From NCBI GenBank assembly GCA_047601145.1, contig JASGJW010000005.1, positions 404,549-468,548 on the forward strand: a stretch of DNA of 64,000 bases. Direction: 5' to 3'. The notes under the pieces were generated by a model, which worked only from the letters and a program-made list of their open reading frames with translations, ran no database searches and was not told where the DNA came from. A program made the position numbers and the translations under genes. Positions 1 to 8,738 of the stretch are shown here, piece after piece (the first letter of the stretch is position 1; every line of letters begins with the position of its first letter). Source of the DNA: UBA7672 sp047601145. Lineage in GTDB: Bacteria; Pseudomonadota; Alphaproteobacteria; Caulobacterales; Hyphomonadaceae.

Positions 1-100
1 GCCGCGGCAAGTGGCGCCCTGGCCCCGTTTCAGGTGGGATCGCCGGATTGGAGGCTACCTGCATCCGTGCGACAAACGAGCGGGGAATGGAGGGGAAAGC

Positions 101-1339
101 ATGCGCATTATCGTGATCGGAATCATCGCGCTTGCGGCGGCAGCGCCGGCTTTGGCCCAGGCCTCGCCCAAGCCGGATGCGAAGCTGCTTGCTGCAGTGC
201 AGGCCTGCGGTCCCAGCTCCCGAGCCTTGCTGGAGCAGGTCGTCAATATCGACAGCGGCACGGGCGATGCCGAAGGCCTCAACAAGGTCGGCGCCATCTT
301 CGCAGACAAGCTCCGTGAACTGGGCGCCACGGTGAAGACATCACCGCCGACCCCACCGTCCCTCGGCGACAATGTCGTGGCGAGCGTGACCGGCTCCGGC
401 AAGGGCCGGATCCTGCTCATCGCCCACATGGACACGGTGTTCTCCAGAGGCGCAGTCGCAGCACGGCCGCCGAAATGGGTCGGGGATCAGCTGGTCGGTC
501 CGGGCGCCGGCGACGACAAGTCCGGCGTCGTCACCGCGATCTGCGCGCTGTCGGCCCTGAAGACGACCGGCTATCGCGACTTCGCCCGCATCGATCTCAT
601 CATCAACGCCAGCGAGGAAACGGGTTCGTTCGGCTCGCGCGACCTGATCCGTGCGATGGCGAAGGAGGCGGATGTCGCTATCAACCTCGAGCGAGGCGTC
701 CCGACCGACAAGTCGATCGTGAGCCGCAAGGGCTCGGCGACCCTCGTCTTCGAGTTCACCGGCCGCGCCGCCCATTCCGGCCTCGAGCCGGAGAATGGCC
801 GCAACGCAGCGCTGGAGGCGGCGCGCGTCGCGCTGGACCTCGGCAAGCTCGCGGACCCGGCCAAACAGACCACGGTCAACGTCACGGTGCTGAGCGGGGG
901 CGACAAGATCAACGTCATCCCCGACCGCGCCCTCGTGAAAGCCGACGTGCGCGTGCAGACGCCGGACGAATTCGACCGCATCGAGAAGCAGGCCGCGAAA
1001 ATCGCAGCAGCCCCAGCGATCGATGGCGTCACCATGACGAGCCGGCTCGACCGCAACTTCCCGCCCTGGCCGCACGCCGCTTCAACCGACGCCCTGCTCG
1101 TGCGGGCGAACAAGCTCTATGCCGAGCTGGGCCGCCAACTGTCGCCGATCTCGGTCGGCTCGTCGGCCGATGTCGCGTTCGCGGCGGAAACCGGCGTTCC
1201 ATCACTCGACGGCTTCGGTATGGAGGGCGACGGCGCCCACGGCGTCGAAGACAAGGCGGACCTCGCAACGCTTACGCCACGCGCCTACCTGTTGGCCCGC
1301 GTCCTCCAGGATTTCGGCCGGAACCCGCCGAAGAAGTAG
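101..1339 (+). CDS. Secreted M20-family zinc peptidase (glutamate carboxypeptidase-like)
   Basis: Predicted exported zinc-dependent exopeptidase of the M20 family (CPG2/ArgE group), which removes a terminal residue or acyl group from small peptides or amino acid conjugates. The 412-residue protein opens with a Sec signal peptide ending near ALAQA. Family metal and catalytic motifs are present in order: HMDTV near residue 109, a GDDK stretch near 137-140, the EE pair at about 172-173, a RAAHSG dimerisation-domain motif, and a C-terminal GAHGVED histidine. ATG 101 is chosen over the longer frame from position 11 because AGGGGAA lies just upstream and the signal peptide starts there. The substrate cannot be told from sequence. 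The upstream neighbour lies outside the window. Confidence 0.88.
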   Translation: MRIIVIGIIALAAAAPALAQASPKPDAKLLAAVQACGPSSRALLEQVVNIDSGTGDAEGLNKVGAIFADKLRELGATVKTSPPTPPSLGDNVVASVTGSGKGRILLIAHMDTVFSRGAVAARPPKWVGDQLVGPGAGDDKSGVVTAICALSALKTTGYRDFARIDLIINASEETGSFGSRDLIRAMAKEADVAINLERGVPTDKSIVSRKGSATLVFEFTGRAAHSGLEPENGRNAALEAARVALDLGKLADPAKQTTVNVTVLSGGDKINVIPDRALVKADVRVQTPDEFDRIEKQAAKIAAAPAIDGVTMTSRLDRNFPPWPHAASTDALLVRANKLYAELGRQLSPISVGSSADVAFAAETGVPSLDGFGMEGDGAHGVEDKADLATLTPRAYLLARVLQDFGRNPPKK

Positions 1340-1679
1340 GCAGCACCTAACTATTGCGAGCGTACGGCCGGAGGCGAATGGCCCGAGCCGGCCCTTTCCA
1401 GTCGCGCGTGGCTGAACCTTTCCGTGAGATCGCCGCCAAGCGGCAGACGGCCGCGCCACGGCGAATTCATATCAACTCACGCCGGCAAACCTCTCTTCGT
1501 GCCGACTCCTGCCCGTGGGCGCCTACACGATAACCACCTCGCCGTTCTCGTGCATCATTCGGCGGCGCGGTGGCAGTCGCCGCGCCTGTCGTGCGCGTGA
1601 CGCTGTCCCAAAGATGCGCGCATTCTCTTAGTCTGCAGACTACCGCGCCACTTCCTCACCACGCGTCGGTGGAGGTGCA
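1340..1679. other. Intergenic stretch, no gene seen
   Basis: About 340 bases between the M20 peptidase and the PhoD-like gene. I found no convincing reading frame, RNA gene or strong hairpin here. It presumably holds the promoter of the downstream phosphatase gene, whose ribosome-binding site GGAGG lies at 1671-1675. Confidence 0.5.
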
Positions 1680-2693
1680 ATGACCGCAGCATGGTCAGCA
1701 TTTGCCGGACATCCAATGCCTCCGCAAATGTCTTCGGCCCCTCTCGATATGTCGAAGCGGGTGAGATGCGTTTGCTTTGGGTCCTGCTATGCGCCGCAGT
1801 TCAAGCAGTCGCATGTATGGCGCCGAATATTGGCGCTGGCGCCCGACGCGTTCCTGTATATCGGCGACAATGTCTATCAGCGCGAGGAGAATGGGCGACC
1901 GGAGCTGATCGAGCTGCGCGAGGCATACGACCTTCTAGCAGCGGAGGAGGACTTTGCGGCGCTGCGAGCCATGGTTCCCGTTCTTCCGGTCTGGGACGAT
2001 CACGACTACGGCATGAACAACGCGGGCGCGGACTTTCCGCCACGCCACCAGTCCGAGGCCCTTTTTAAACATGTCTGGGCGATACCGCCACAGGACGCGC
2101 GTAGCGGTCGCGAAGGCGTTTATTTTTCACAAACCTGCGGTCCACCAGGACAGCGAACGCAACTCACCTTGCTCGACGTGCGCTACTTTCGCACCCAACA
2201 AACGATACTGGGGGAAGCGCAATGGCGCTGGCTTGAAGACACGCTCGCCCAGACGGCGGATCTGCGCGTTCTAGCCTCGCCTATCCCGGTTCTTTGCAAC
2301 GCCGAACGATTCGAGGGATGGCGCGAACAACCTGCTGAGCAAGAGCGACTTCTTGGCTTGATCGGAAAAAGCAATGGCGTGGTCATTGTCTCGGGAGACA
2401 GCCATGTCGGCGCGCACTACCGCCGATGTGAAGGTGTCGCTTATCCGTTATTTGAGCTCACATCGAGCTCGTTGAATTTCCCTTGGGACGAGTATCAGCG
2501 TTCACGATCAGACCCACCCGACTCCCAGCGTTTGGGAGACGTGTTCTGGGAGGCAAATTTTGGTGCGGTCGAGGTCGACTGGGACAAGAGCGAGGTGAGC
2601 CTCGCGCTGTATGAGGACACCGGACGACTGGTGCGCGCAGAACAGATAGCGGTCTCAGACCTGCGGCCAAAAACGCTCAAATCACGCAAGTAA
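1680..2693 (+). CDS. PhoD-like metallophosphatase
   Basis: Calcineurin-type metallophosphoesterase resembling alkaline phosphatase D, acting on phosphodiesters or monoesters. Metal-binding motifs are visible: FGSCYAPQ near residue 36, YIGDNVYQ near 60, WDDHDYGMN near 103, and SGDSHVGAH near 240. The family signature of an aromatic-rich C-terminal beta region follows. Unlike classical PhoD (Tat-exported, often over 400 residues) this 337-residue version has no evident signal peptide, so it may be cytoplasmic or use another route. GGAGG stands 5 bases before ATG 1680. A strong bidirectional hairpin follows the stop. The substrate is not predictable. Confidence 0.8.
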   Translation: MTAAWSAFAGHPMPPQMSSAPLDMSKRVRCVCFGSCYAPQFKQSHVWRRILALAPDAFLYIGDNVYQREENGRPELIELREAYDLLAAEEDFAALRAMVPVLPVWDDHDYGMNNAGADFPPRHQSEALFKHVWAIPPQDARSGREGVYFSQTCGPPGQRTQLTLLDVRYFRTQQTILGEAQWRWLEDTLAQTADLRVLASPIPVLCNAERFEGWREQPAEQERLLGLIGKSNGVVIVSGDSHVGAHYRRCEGVAYPLFELTSSSLNFPWDEYQRSRSDPPDSQRLGDVFWEANFGAVEVDWDKSEVSLALYEDTGRLVRAEQIAVSDLRPKTLKSRK

Positions 2694-2736
2694 CCGTCTT
2701 AACTCTTCGCGAGTTCCAGCCAATCAGTGCAAACAC

Positions 2737-2764
2737 AAGCGGCCAGTCTCACGACTGGCCGCTT
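2737..2764. terminator. Bidirectional hairpin terminator
   Basis: A perfect 11-bp stem (2737-2747 with 2754-2764) and a 6-base loop lie between two convergent genes, the PhoD-like gene (stop 2693) and the HNH nuclease (stop 2792 on the minus strand). The stem is GC-rich with AA/TT ends and is followed by a T-rich stretch on the plus strand, so it can serve both genes. Confidence 0.8.
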
Positions 2765-2791
2765 TGCTTTCTGTCGATGCGCAACTGACCC

Positions 2792-3355
2792 TTACGTCTC
2801 CAGTTCGACATCCCAGTAGAGATAGTCGAGCCAGGTATCGTGCAGGTGGTTGGGCGGGAACTTTCGTCCCTGCTCCTGCAGCTGGAACGTAGTCGGCCGG
2901 TGCGGCCGAACGCTCGGATGCATGCCGATGTCATGCGCCAGCCGTCCGCCCTTGCGCAGGTTGCAGGGCGAGCAGGCCGCGACGATGTTGTCCCAGCTCG
3001 TCCGCCCGCCCTTCGAGCGCGGGATGAGGTGGTCGAACGTCAGGTCTTCGTGGCTGCCGCAATAGGCGCACTTGAAGCCGTCGCGCAGGAACACGTTGAA
3101 CCGGGTGAAGGCCGGCTGCCTGTCCTGCTTTACGAACTCCCGGAGCGCGATGACGCTCGGCAGCTTCATGGTCAGCGAGGGCGAGTGGACATAGCTGTCG
3201 TATTCCGCGACCACGTCGACGCGTTCGAGGAAGACGGCTTTCACCACCTCCTGCCACGGCCAGAGCGACAGCGGATAATACGATAGCGGTCGGAAATCGG
3301 CATTGAGAACAAGCGCCGGCCACCCGTTCGGCGCGTGTGAAACTATCTGGGTCAT
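2792..3355 (-). CDS. HNH endonuclease family protein
   Basis: Small HNH nuclease of the type common as a lone housekeeping-like gene in alphaproteobacteria. The 187-residue protein has a zinc-finger pair CAYC and CSPCN flanking the DHLIPRSKGG motif, which supplies the catalytic His and the metal ligands, followed by SWDNIV and NLRKGG. The N-terminal half (starting TQIVSHAPNG, then VLNADFRPLSYYP) matches this family's usual start, so ATG at 3355 is preferred over the longer frame reaching 3427. Biological role is unknown: these genes are widespread, stand alone, and are not obviously linked to restriction or mobile elements here. Confidence 0.85.
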   Translation of the reverse strand: MTQIVSHAPNGWPALVLNADFRPLSYYPLSLWPWQEVVKAVFLERVDVVAEYDSYVHSPSLTMKLPSVIALREFVKQDRQPAFTRFNVFLRDGFKCAYCGSHEDLTFDHLIPRSKGGRTSWDNIVAACSPCNLRKGGRLAHDIGMHPSVRPHRPTTFQLQEQGRKFPPNHLHDTWLDYLYWDVELET

Positions 3356-3545
3356 GTGTACCCGTCGTCTTCGACAGGTCAGGCAAGTGCCAAATGCCGG
3401 ACCCGTCCGGTTCCCCAGCCGCGCCACATGGCTCCAGCGGTCGGGGTGAACTTGATTCTATCACATAACATCGTGACAGGGCGGCTACATGTCTAGCCGT
3501 CCCGACATGACACAGCGGAAAGATCGGGCTTTTGGGGCTGGAAAG

Positions 3546-4196
3546 TCACGCTCCGCCGCGCTGGGCGTCGCGAGCGGCGTTTATGTAGGCCCACAGCATG
3601 TGCGCCGCCACGCCCCGGTAGGGCCGCCAGCGCTCCCCTGTCCGGAGGAATTTCTTGGGCGGATGCCGCTTCCGCTCCCCGGAGATCATCCGGTAGGCCT
3701 CGCTGAGGCCAATGTCAGCGTGCGGGAACACGTCCCACCGGCCCAGGCAGAACATGAGATAGACGTCCGCCGTCCATGGCCCGATGCCCTTCACCGCGAC
3801 CAGCTCCTCGCGCGCCTCATCGTCGCTCTTGCGCGCCACGCGCCGGAAGTTCAGCGACCCGTCCTCGACCGCCGTCGCGATCGACCTGATGTGGGAGATC
3901 TTCGGCCGCGACATCCCGCATGCCCGCAGCGCATCAATGTCCGCGGCCAGCACCGTCTTCGGCGTCACCTTGCCCAGCAGCACTTCGACCCGACCCCAGA
4001 TCGTCCCCGCCGCCTTGGTCGACAGCTGCTGGTAGGCGATGATCCGCGCCAGCCCGGCATAATCGCCTGCCCGCGTCCGCCACTCCGGCACGCCCACATA
4101 TTCATGCGCCGCCTTCATGATGTGGCAGTCCTTCGCCAGCGCCCTCACGGCCTTCGAAAGTTGCTTCCGGTCGGTGACGTCGAGCGTTGTGGTCAT
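3546..4196 (-). CDS. DNA-3-methyladenine glycosylase II-like (AlkA family)
   Basis: Base-excision repair glycosylase of the HhH-GPD superfamily that removes alkylated purines. In the 216-residue protein the helix-hairpin-helix is VKGIGPWTADVYLM (around residue 136) and the catalytic aspartate is in FPHADIGL shortly after. It lacks the N-terminal TBP-like domain of E. coli AlkA, making it a compact version. The C-terminus (WRPYRGVAAHMLW) is the usual final helix. It lies divergent from a small coiled-coil gene at 4283, with a short palindrome between them. Confidence 0.87.
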   Translation of the reverse strand: MTTTLDVTDRKQLSKAVRALAKDCHIMKAAHEYVGVPEWRTRAGDYAGLARIIAYQQLSTKAAGTIWGRVEVLLGKVTPKTVLAADIDALRACGMSRPKISHIRSIATAVEDGSLNFRRVARKSDDEAREELVAVKGIGPWTADVYLMFCLGRWDVFPHADIGLSEAYRMISGERKRHPPKKFLRTGERWRPYRGVAAHMLWAYINAARDAQRGGA

Positions 4197-4248
4197 CCGT
4201 CCAGCCTAGCGCGGCCGTCCGGCCCTGCGAAGCGTCCGACGACCCCAT

Positions 4249-4261
4249 GGAGAATTTCTCC
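4249..4261. promoter_or_regulatory. Short palindrome in divergent intergenic region
   Basis: GGAGAA and TTCTCC arms separated by a single T, located between the divergent starts of the AlkA-like gene (4196, minus) and the small coiled-coil gene (4283, plus). Placement suits an operator, but a 6-bp arm palindrome can occur by chance and no regulator is encoded next to it. Confidence 0.25.
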
Positions 4262-4282
4262 ACCCCGGGTATAAGCACCCCC

Positions 4283-4453
4283 ATGAAGCAATCCCCCATC
4301 CGCAAGCTCCGCCGCGACCGTTCCCGCCTCGCGCAGGAGCTCCAGCTCGCCCAGGGCACCGACGACAAGGCGCAGATCCCGATCCTGCAGAAGAAGATCC
4401 GCGACCTCGACGCCGAGATCGCCGCCCTCGAGGCGAAGAAGACCGGCGCCTAA
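4283..4453 (+). CDS. Small coiled-coil protein, unknown function
   Basis: A 56-residue protein starting KQSPIRKLRRDR, with a basic N-terminus followed by a helical heptad-like stretch rich in Lys, Asp, Glu, Leu and Ile, and ending in EAKKTGA. I do not recognise the family. ATG 4283 is the only reasonable start that leaves a non-shadow protein, although its ribosome-binding site is weak. Codon use resembles the neighbours. It could be a small nucleoid or cytoplasmic accessory protein; that is a guess from charge alone. Confidence 0.5.
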   Translation: MKQSPIRKLRRDRSRLAQELQLAQGTDDKAQIPILQKKIRDLDAEIAALEAKKTGA

Positions 4454-4470
4454 CTCGTCCGGTCTGATCC

Positions 4471-4995
4471 TCAATGGCACCAAAGACACCAGTGCTCCGG
4501 CGGCCGGTAGAATGTCACCAGCCGGCCGCACACGATCACGCCTGTCCAGCACGCCAGCGAGATGAAGCCGATCAGCCGCGCCCGCATCGGCGGCAGGTCA
4601 TCCGCGCCGACACTCGCCACCGCGCTTGCCGTCGTCGCGTAGAACACCGCCATGTTGGCGCCCGCGATCGCCATCAGCGACAGCTTGGTCTGCACCGCCG
4701 GATTATAGAGATACTGCCCTGGCGCCGAGACGATGAAGCAGAACCCTGTCGCCACACAGAGCAGGTATCCCGCCACCCCCAGCGGCACCAGCCGGTGCAG
4801 CTCCTTCATCGACACCCCGCGCGCAATCCCCATCATGCGCAGGTCGAACATGCCGACCGTACCGAACAAGAGGCACAGCCCGAAGAAGTGGATGATCTCC
4901 GCGATCGGCCATCCCCAGCGTGAATTCATCACGCCAAAGATGCCGACATTCCGCGCCCACTGTTCGATCGCGACGGGGTCGAAGATCGGATCCAT
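4471..4995 (-). CDS. Integral membrane protein, DUF6644-like (second of a pair)
   Basis: A 174-residue protein with about four or five transmembrane segments. It starts MDPIFDPVAIEQW and has a conserved intramembrane His in IIHFFGLCLLFG. The start codon overlaps the upstream gene's stop (TGATG, minus strand), so the two are translationally coupled; a GTG at 4998 is the alternative. The upstream gene product shares the same opening (MDPFF...IEQ) and topology, so the two are paralogues that probably form a heterodimer. I place them in the DUF6644 group from memory. Function is unknown. They lie next to a TlpA-like thioredoxin and a large secreted protein. Confidence 0.7.
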   Translation of the reverse strand: MDPIFDPVAIEQWARNVGIFGVMNSRWGWPIAEIIHFFGLCLLFGTVGMFDLRMMGIARGVSMKELHRLVPLGVAGYLLCVATGFCFIVSAPGQYLYNPAVQTKLSLMAIAGANMAVFYATTASAVASVGADDLPPMRARLIGFISLACWTGVIVCGRLVTFYRPPEHWCLWCH

Positions 4996-5483
4996 CACGA
5001 CACCAGCAGGATCGAATAGGTGTGCAGCAGCAGCTTACCCGCCGCCACGCCCGCCAGCCAAAGCACCAGCGCAGCAATCCCAACCCAGCGCGCATTCGCT
5101 GGCAAAGCCTCGCCCCGCTCCGCCAGCGGAAAGAACCGCCGCGCCGCAAACCGCACCAGCAACGCCGCGCCAATCAGGCACGCGAACTTCAGCGCGAAAT
5201 CGGGATTGGTCAGCGCCTTCGCCGGATACCCCGCCAGCAGCGCAATCCCGGACGGCGCCGCCAGCGCCACGCCCATCCACATCACTGGAAAGAACCCGCG
5301 GAACTTCTCCAGCCTTGTCCCCGGCATCACACCTGCGATCCGTAGCGAAACGATGATCCCACCACCGATCAGCAACGCCATCCCGATCGAATGGAAGATC
5401 AGCGCGATGAAATACGCATAGAGGTCTTCGCGCATCCACACGGAAAACGGCGACTGCTCGATCGCTGCAAAGAACGGGTCCAT
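4995..5483 (-). CDS. Integral membrane protein, DUF6644-like (first of a pair)
   Basis: A 162-residue polytopic membrane protein, starting MDPFFAAIEQSPF, with a His in a first membrane helix (IFHSIGMALLIGGG) and another in the last (LLHTYSILL). The open frame extends far upstream on the minus strand, but ATG 5483 begins exactly where homology with its downstream paralogue begins. The two genes overlap by one base. The membrane histidines could bind haem or metal, which is inference only. It is divergent from the TlpA-like gene at 5631 with about 150 bases between, a likely shared promoter region. Confidence 0.7.
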   Translation of the reverse strand: MDPFFAAIEQSPFSVWMREDLYAYFIALIFHSIGMALLIGGGIIVSLRIAGVMPGTRLEKFRGFFPVMWMGVALAAPSGIALLAGYPAKALTNPDFALKFACLIGAALLVRFAARRFFPLAERGEALPANARWVGIAALVLWLAGVAAGKLLLHTYSILLVS

Positions 5484-5630
5484 CAGCGCATACGCTGCCA
5501 CACAGTCGGACGCAGGCAAACCCAGGTCACGCCGCGCCTCCCTTGCAACGCGTCCTCCCGCGCCATTCAGCGCCTGTTCATTCGCGTCATCCGAAATTGC
5601 CGTGGGGTCGTCAGACAGGGGAGGCAGCGA

Positions 5631-6170
5631 ATGATTTCGCGGCGGACGGCGCTCATCACGGCAGGTGCTTTCGGATTGGTCCAGCCAGCTTTCGCCAAGG
5701 CGGACGACCTCACCCTTCCCCCACCTCTGACCAGCCTGCGCGATCTTCCGCTGACACGAACGGACGGCGCAGCGACACCTCTTGGCGACAGCCTCGCGCC
5801 CAGCCGCGCCGCCGTCATCAGCCTGTGGGCGACGTGGTGCGCGCCCTGCTCGCTGGAAGCCAGCCACCTGAGCGAGCTGCGCGGCAAGATCACCGCCGAC
5901 CGCCTGGACATTGTGGGGATCAATATCGACGGCAAGCGCGAGGAAGCGAAAATCGCCACTTTCCTGAAGCGGTCGAAGGTCAACTTCACCCAGCTGCGCG
6001 GCGATCCCAAGCCGACCTATCTCGCCTTCAACGGCCAGATGCCGATCACGCTTCCGCGCCTCTATGTCTTTACGCCGTCCGGCGCGCCGACAAAGGTCTT
6101 CGGACGCTACGACGGCAGCGCAACCCTCAAGGCCATCGACTCGGCAATCGAAGAGGCGATCAGGTCCTGA
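5631..6170 (+). CDS. TlpA-like periplasmic thioredoxin-fold protein
   Basis: Exported thiol-disulfide oxidoreductase or redoxin of 179 residues. The N-terminus MISRRTALITAGAFG has a twin arginine and a hydrophobic stretch ending QPAFA, which suggests Tat export. The active site is WATWCAPCSLE (around residue 65), and the cis-proline loop appears as TLPRLYVF, so the thioredoxin fold is complete. GGGGAGG precedes ATG 5631. Such proteins reduce cytochrome c or protein disulfides. Its position beside a membrane-protein pair and a secreted protein suggests a common periplasmic redox pathway, but no specific partner is identified. Confidence 0.83.
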   Translation: MISRRTALITAGAFGLVQPAFAKADDLTLPPPLTSLRDLPLTRTDGAATPLGDSLAPSRAAVISLWATWCAPCSLEASHLSELRGKITADRLDIVGINIDGKREEAKIATFLKRSKVNFTQLRGDPKPTYLAFNGQMPITLPRLYVFTPSGAPTKVFGRYDGSATLKAIDSAIEEAIRS

Positions 6171-6179
6171 TCGCGAAAC

Positions 6180-7367
6180 TTACCGTCCGCCCTTGCCCTT
6201 CGCGGGCTTGGCAGGCTTCGCCGCCTTGGCTTTCTCAGCCTCAGCCGCCGCAGCCTTCGCTTCCTGCACGCGCGCGCCGGAAAGGATGCCATGCATGGCG
6301 TAGTTTCCTTCGTGGCACGCGTATTCGTACATCCGCCCGTTGAGAGCCGCGAACTCGTACTCCCCGCCCCATGGCGCATCCCACAGCGTCGGGTCCTCGA
6401 TCGTGAAGCCGTAATAGAGCCGGTCGTCAGCCACGCGCTTGAAGCGTTCGGTGACTTTGAGGTCCTTCCAGGAACCCATGAACTGCTGGCTCGCCGGAAT
6501 GTTGGTGGTCTCGACAACCAGCGTGTCGCCTTCCCACCAGCCGATCGAGTCGCCGAAATAGGGGCGGATGCCGTCCGTGCGGTGCTTCGAGTTCAGACGA
6601 ACGATGCGCGCGTCATGCACCATCTCAGTCGCGATCACGATATTGTCTGGCGATTGCACGATCTGATAGCTGTTGTTGTAGAACCCGTTCGCGAACATCG
6701 GCGGTCCGCCATTGCGGCCGAACGAGATGATGCAGCGCTCGGTTGCGCGCGATTCCGGATTGTCGAACGAGCCGCCCTTCGGCGTCGGGCTTGTGCCCAG
6801 CAACTTCACGAAGCTCGGCTGCTCGGGCGCGGGCGCCGTCTGGGCGCCAGCCTTGCGCGCAGGCGGCTGTCCGTTCGGCGTCGTGATGATGGACGAGCGC
6901 GGTTGACCGTTGACGCGCATCACATGGTTGCCCGGATCGATCCAGAAACGGTTGTATCCGCCCGTCGCGCCGCCACCCGCCAGGTATTCCGGCTTGATGT
7001 TCTTCGGGATGACGTACTCGGCGGGCGCATCCTTCGCAGTTGGCGCGTTACCTTCCTCGATTTCCTGGACCATCTCCTGTTCGAGCTTGGCCACTTCCGC
7101 CTCGCTGTAGGCCAGGCTGGAAACGCCCTGCGGACGCGTCATCTTGGTCAGCGTCACGTTGGTCCAGAAGCCCTGCAGGTCCGGCTGGCCGATCTTGAGC
7201 TTTGGCGCCGAATAGGCGGGATAGGGTTTGGTCGGATCATATTTCGGTCCGGCCGTCGCCGCGGCGGGCTTGGCCGCTGGCGTCTGCGCAGATGCAGCGA
7301 GAGGCGTCATCGCCAGCGACATGGCAGACAGGGCGGTTCCAAGGGCGAGGATCAGAGCGTGGCGCAA
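6180..7367 (-). CDS. Conserved secreted protein of unknown function
   Basis: A 395-residue exported protein with a Sec signal peptide ending near AASAQ, a low-complexity Ala/Pro segment, then a folded region carrying PDLQGFWTNVT, a Gly-rich patch, GDSIGWWEGDTLVVETTN and WGGEYEF. It ends in a Lys/Ala/Pro tail. I recognise the DLxGxWT...GWWEGDTLVV pattern as a widespread exported family in sphingomonads, hyphomonads and acidobacteria that often sits near DUF6152 and DUF6644 proteins, but I know of no assigned function. The single Cys pair could interact with the neighbouring TlpA-like protein. Convergent with that gene (9 bases apart). Confidence 0.7.
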   Translation of the reverse strand: MRHALILALGTALSAMSLAMTPLAASAQTPAAKPAAATAGPKYDPTKPYPAYSAPKLKIGQPDLQGFWTNVTLTKMTRPQGVSSLAYSEAEVAKLEQEMVQEIEEGNAPTAKDAPAEYVIPKNIKPEYLAGGGATGGYNRFWIDPGNHVMRVNGQPRSSIITTPNGQPPARKAGAQTAPAPEQPSFVKLLGTSPTPKGGSFDNPESRATERCIISFGRNGGPPMFANGFYNNSYQIVQSPDNIVIATEMVHDARIVRLNSKHRTDGIRPYFGDSIGWWEGDTLVVETTNIPASQQFMGSWKDLKVTERFKRVADDRLYYGFTIEDPTLWDAPWGGEYEFAALNGRMYEYACHEGNYAMHGILSGARVQEAKAAAAEAEKAKAAKPAKPAKGKGGR

Positions 7368-7641
7368 GTCAAATCTCCTGCTGCGGTGGGACGCGTCTAA
7401 CTGACGGAAACCTACGATTATCCTCCCGCTCGCGCAATCGAGGACCGCCCCGTATCACCTCGCTCCAGCGCTTGCTCCTGCGATTGTGACGAGCATTCCC
7501 GTAAGGTCACCCGGATCGATCAGCGCTTGTGGCGACCCCGAGTTTGCCCCGGCTTTTCAGCCGTCCGCGCATCGTCCGCGCGAAATGCGTTGACCTCACC
7601 ATGGCTCGGCATTTCGATGTGCGCGGGTAATGGGGAAAGAC

Positions 7642-8565
7642 ATGACAACATCGACCGAACGTGCGCTTGCCTATCTGGCAGCCAACGCCACCGCGAAAAA
7701 ACTTAACCAGAAATATCACGCTGCGCTGGCCGTCCTGGCCTACGATTTTACCCTGCTGGCCAGCACGCCTGGACTGAAATTCCTGCAGCGCGCGCCGCAG
7801 AAATTCGGCTACGACGCCGCCGTCTATTTCCACGCAGCTTCCGGCGTCCTCGCCTTCGTCAATCGCGGCACCGACGGCCTGCGCTCCATGAAGGACTGGA
7901 TCGAAAGCAGCGCCGCCGCCTTAACCGCCCGCTTCGATGGGCCGCTCAAGGCCAGCGTCCTCTTCGCCATCGACACGATCAAGAAGATCAGCTCGGCGAA
8001 GGGTCTTGCCGGTGTGAAGATCGACGCCGTCACCGAGGTCAACTGCACCGGCCACTCGTGGGGCGGCGCGCTGAGCGAGGCGCAGGTCGCACTGACACAG
8101 GCGATCGGCGCAAAGAACGGTCTCGCGATCTCGCAGGCCTTCTACGGCACAGGTTTCGCGTCGGCCGGTTTCGCCGACGCGATCCGCGCCTACGCGGCGG
8201 CCGAAGGCGTGCAGATCGAGGATGACATGCACTGGCTGGTCAACCACTTCATCCGCGGCGCCGACGCGATCCTGCTGCAGCCAAACCACAAACTCCTCGG
8301 CGAGTTCTATGCGATCCCCGGCATCTATCTTTCGGGCCAGGTCCCTTCAGCCAACGGCCGCGGCTTCGAATACGGCCTCAATGCGCCCATCCTCACCAAC
8401 CACGATGCCGGCCTCTATTTCGACCAGTTCGAACTGCGCGGCCCCAAACACCTCTTCCAGAAACGCAACGGCTCCTTCCTGCTCTGCGACGGCATCGTCC
8501 CCCGCAAGACGCGCTTCGGCACCAACCAACCTGAAACCCAGATCATGGGCACGGTCTATCCATAG
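7642..8565 (+). CDS. Lipase class 3-like alpha/beta hydrolase
   Basis: A 307-residue protein with a lipase/esterase nucleophile elbow GHSWGGAL (Ser near residue 145) and an upstream VNRGTD segment matching the RGT/oxyanion region of class 3 lipases. A downstream Asp and His to complete the triad probably lie in the segment after ILTNHDAGLYF. ATG 7642 is preferred over ATG 7630 because GGGGAAAG is correctly spaced only for the former. No signal peptide is evident, so it may be cytoplasmic or leave by a non-Sec route. It stands alone with about 270 bases of apparently empty sequence upstream. Substrate is unknown. Confidence 0.7.
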   Translation: MTTSTERALAYLAANATAKKLNQKYHAALAVLAYDFTLLASTPGLKFLQRAPQKFGYDAAVYFHAASGVLAFVNRGTDGLRSMKDWIESSAAALTARFDGPLKASVLFAIDTIKKISSAKGLAGVKIDAVTEVNCTGHSWGGALSEAQVALTQAIGAKNGLAISQAFYGTGFASAGFADAIRAYAAAEGVQIEDDMHWLVNHFIRGADAILLQPNHKLLGEFYAIPGIYLSGQVPSANGRGFEYGLNAPILTNHDAGLYFDQFELRGPKHLFQKRNGSFLLCDGIVPRKTRFGTNQPETQIMGTVYP

Positions 8566-8738
8566 GGTGCGGGCGGAGGCGCTCATCCGCTGTTCGCAGG
8601 CCCCACCTGCGAGCCTGCCGTCGCACGCCCAAAACTCACCCGAATCCGCGCGATTCCCGCACCCAACCCGCCACATGGACTTCTGTGCTCGATTCTGGTC
8701 TATCCGCCCCCTGAACTGGCGTTCTGGAAGAGGTCCAC

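Noticed and set aside
1340..1679. Possible tRNA or small RNA in the first long gap
   Set aside because: No cloverleaf or TTCGANTC-type T-loop was found by eye.
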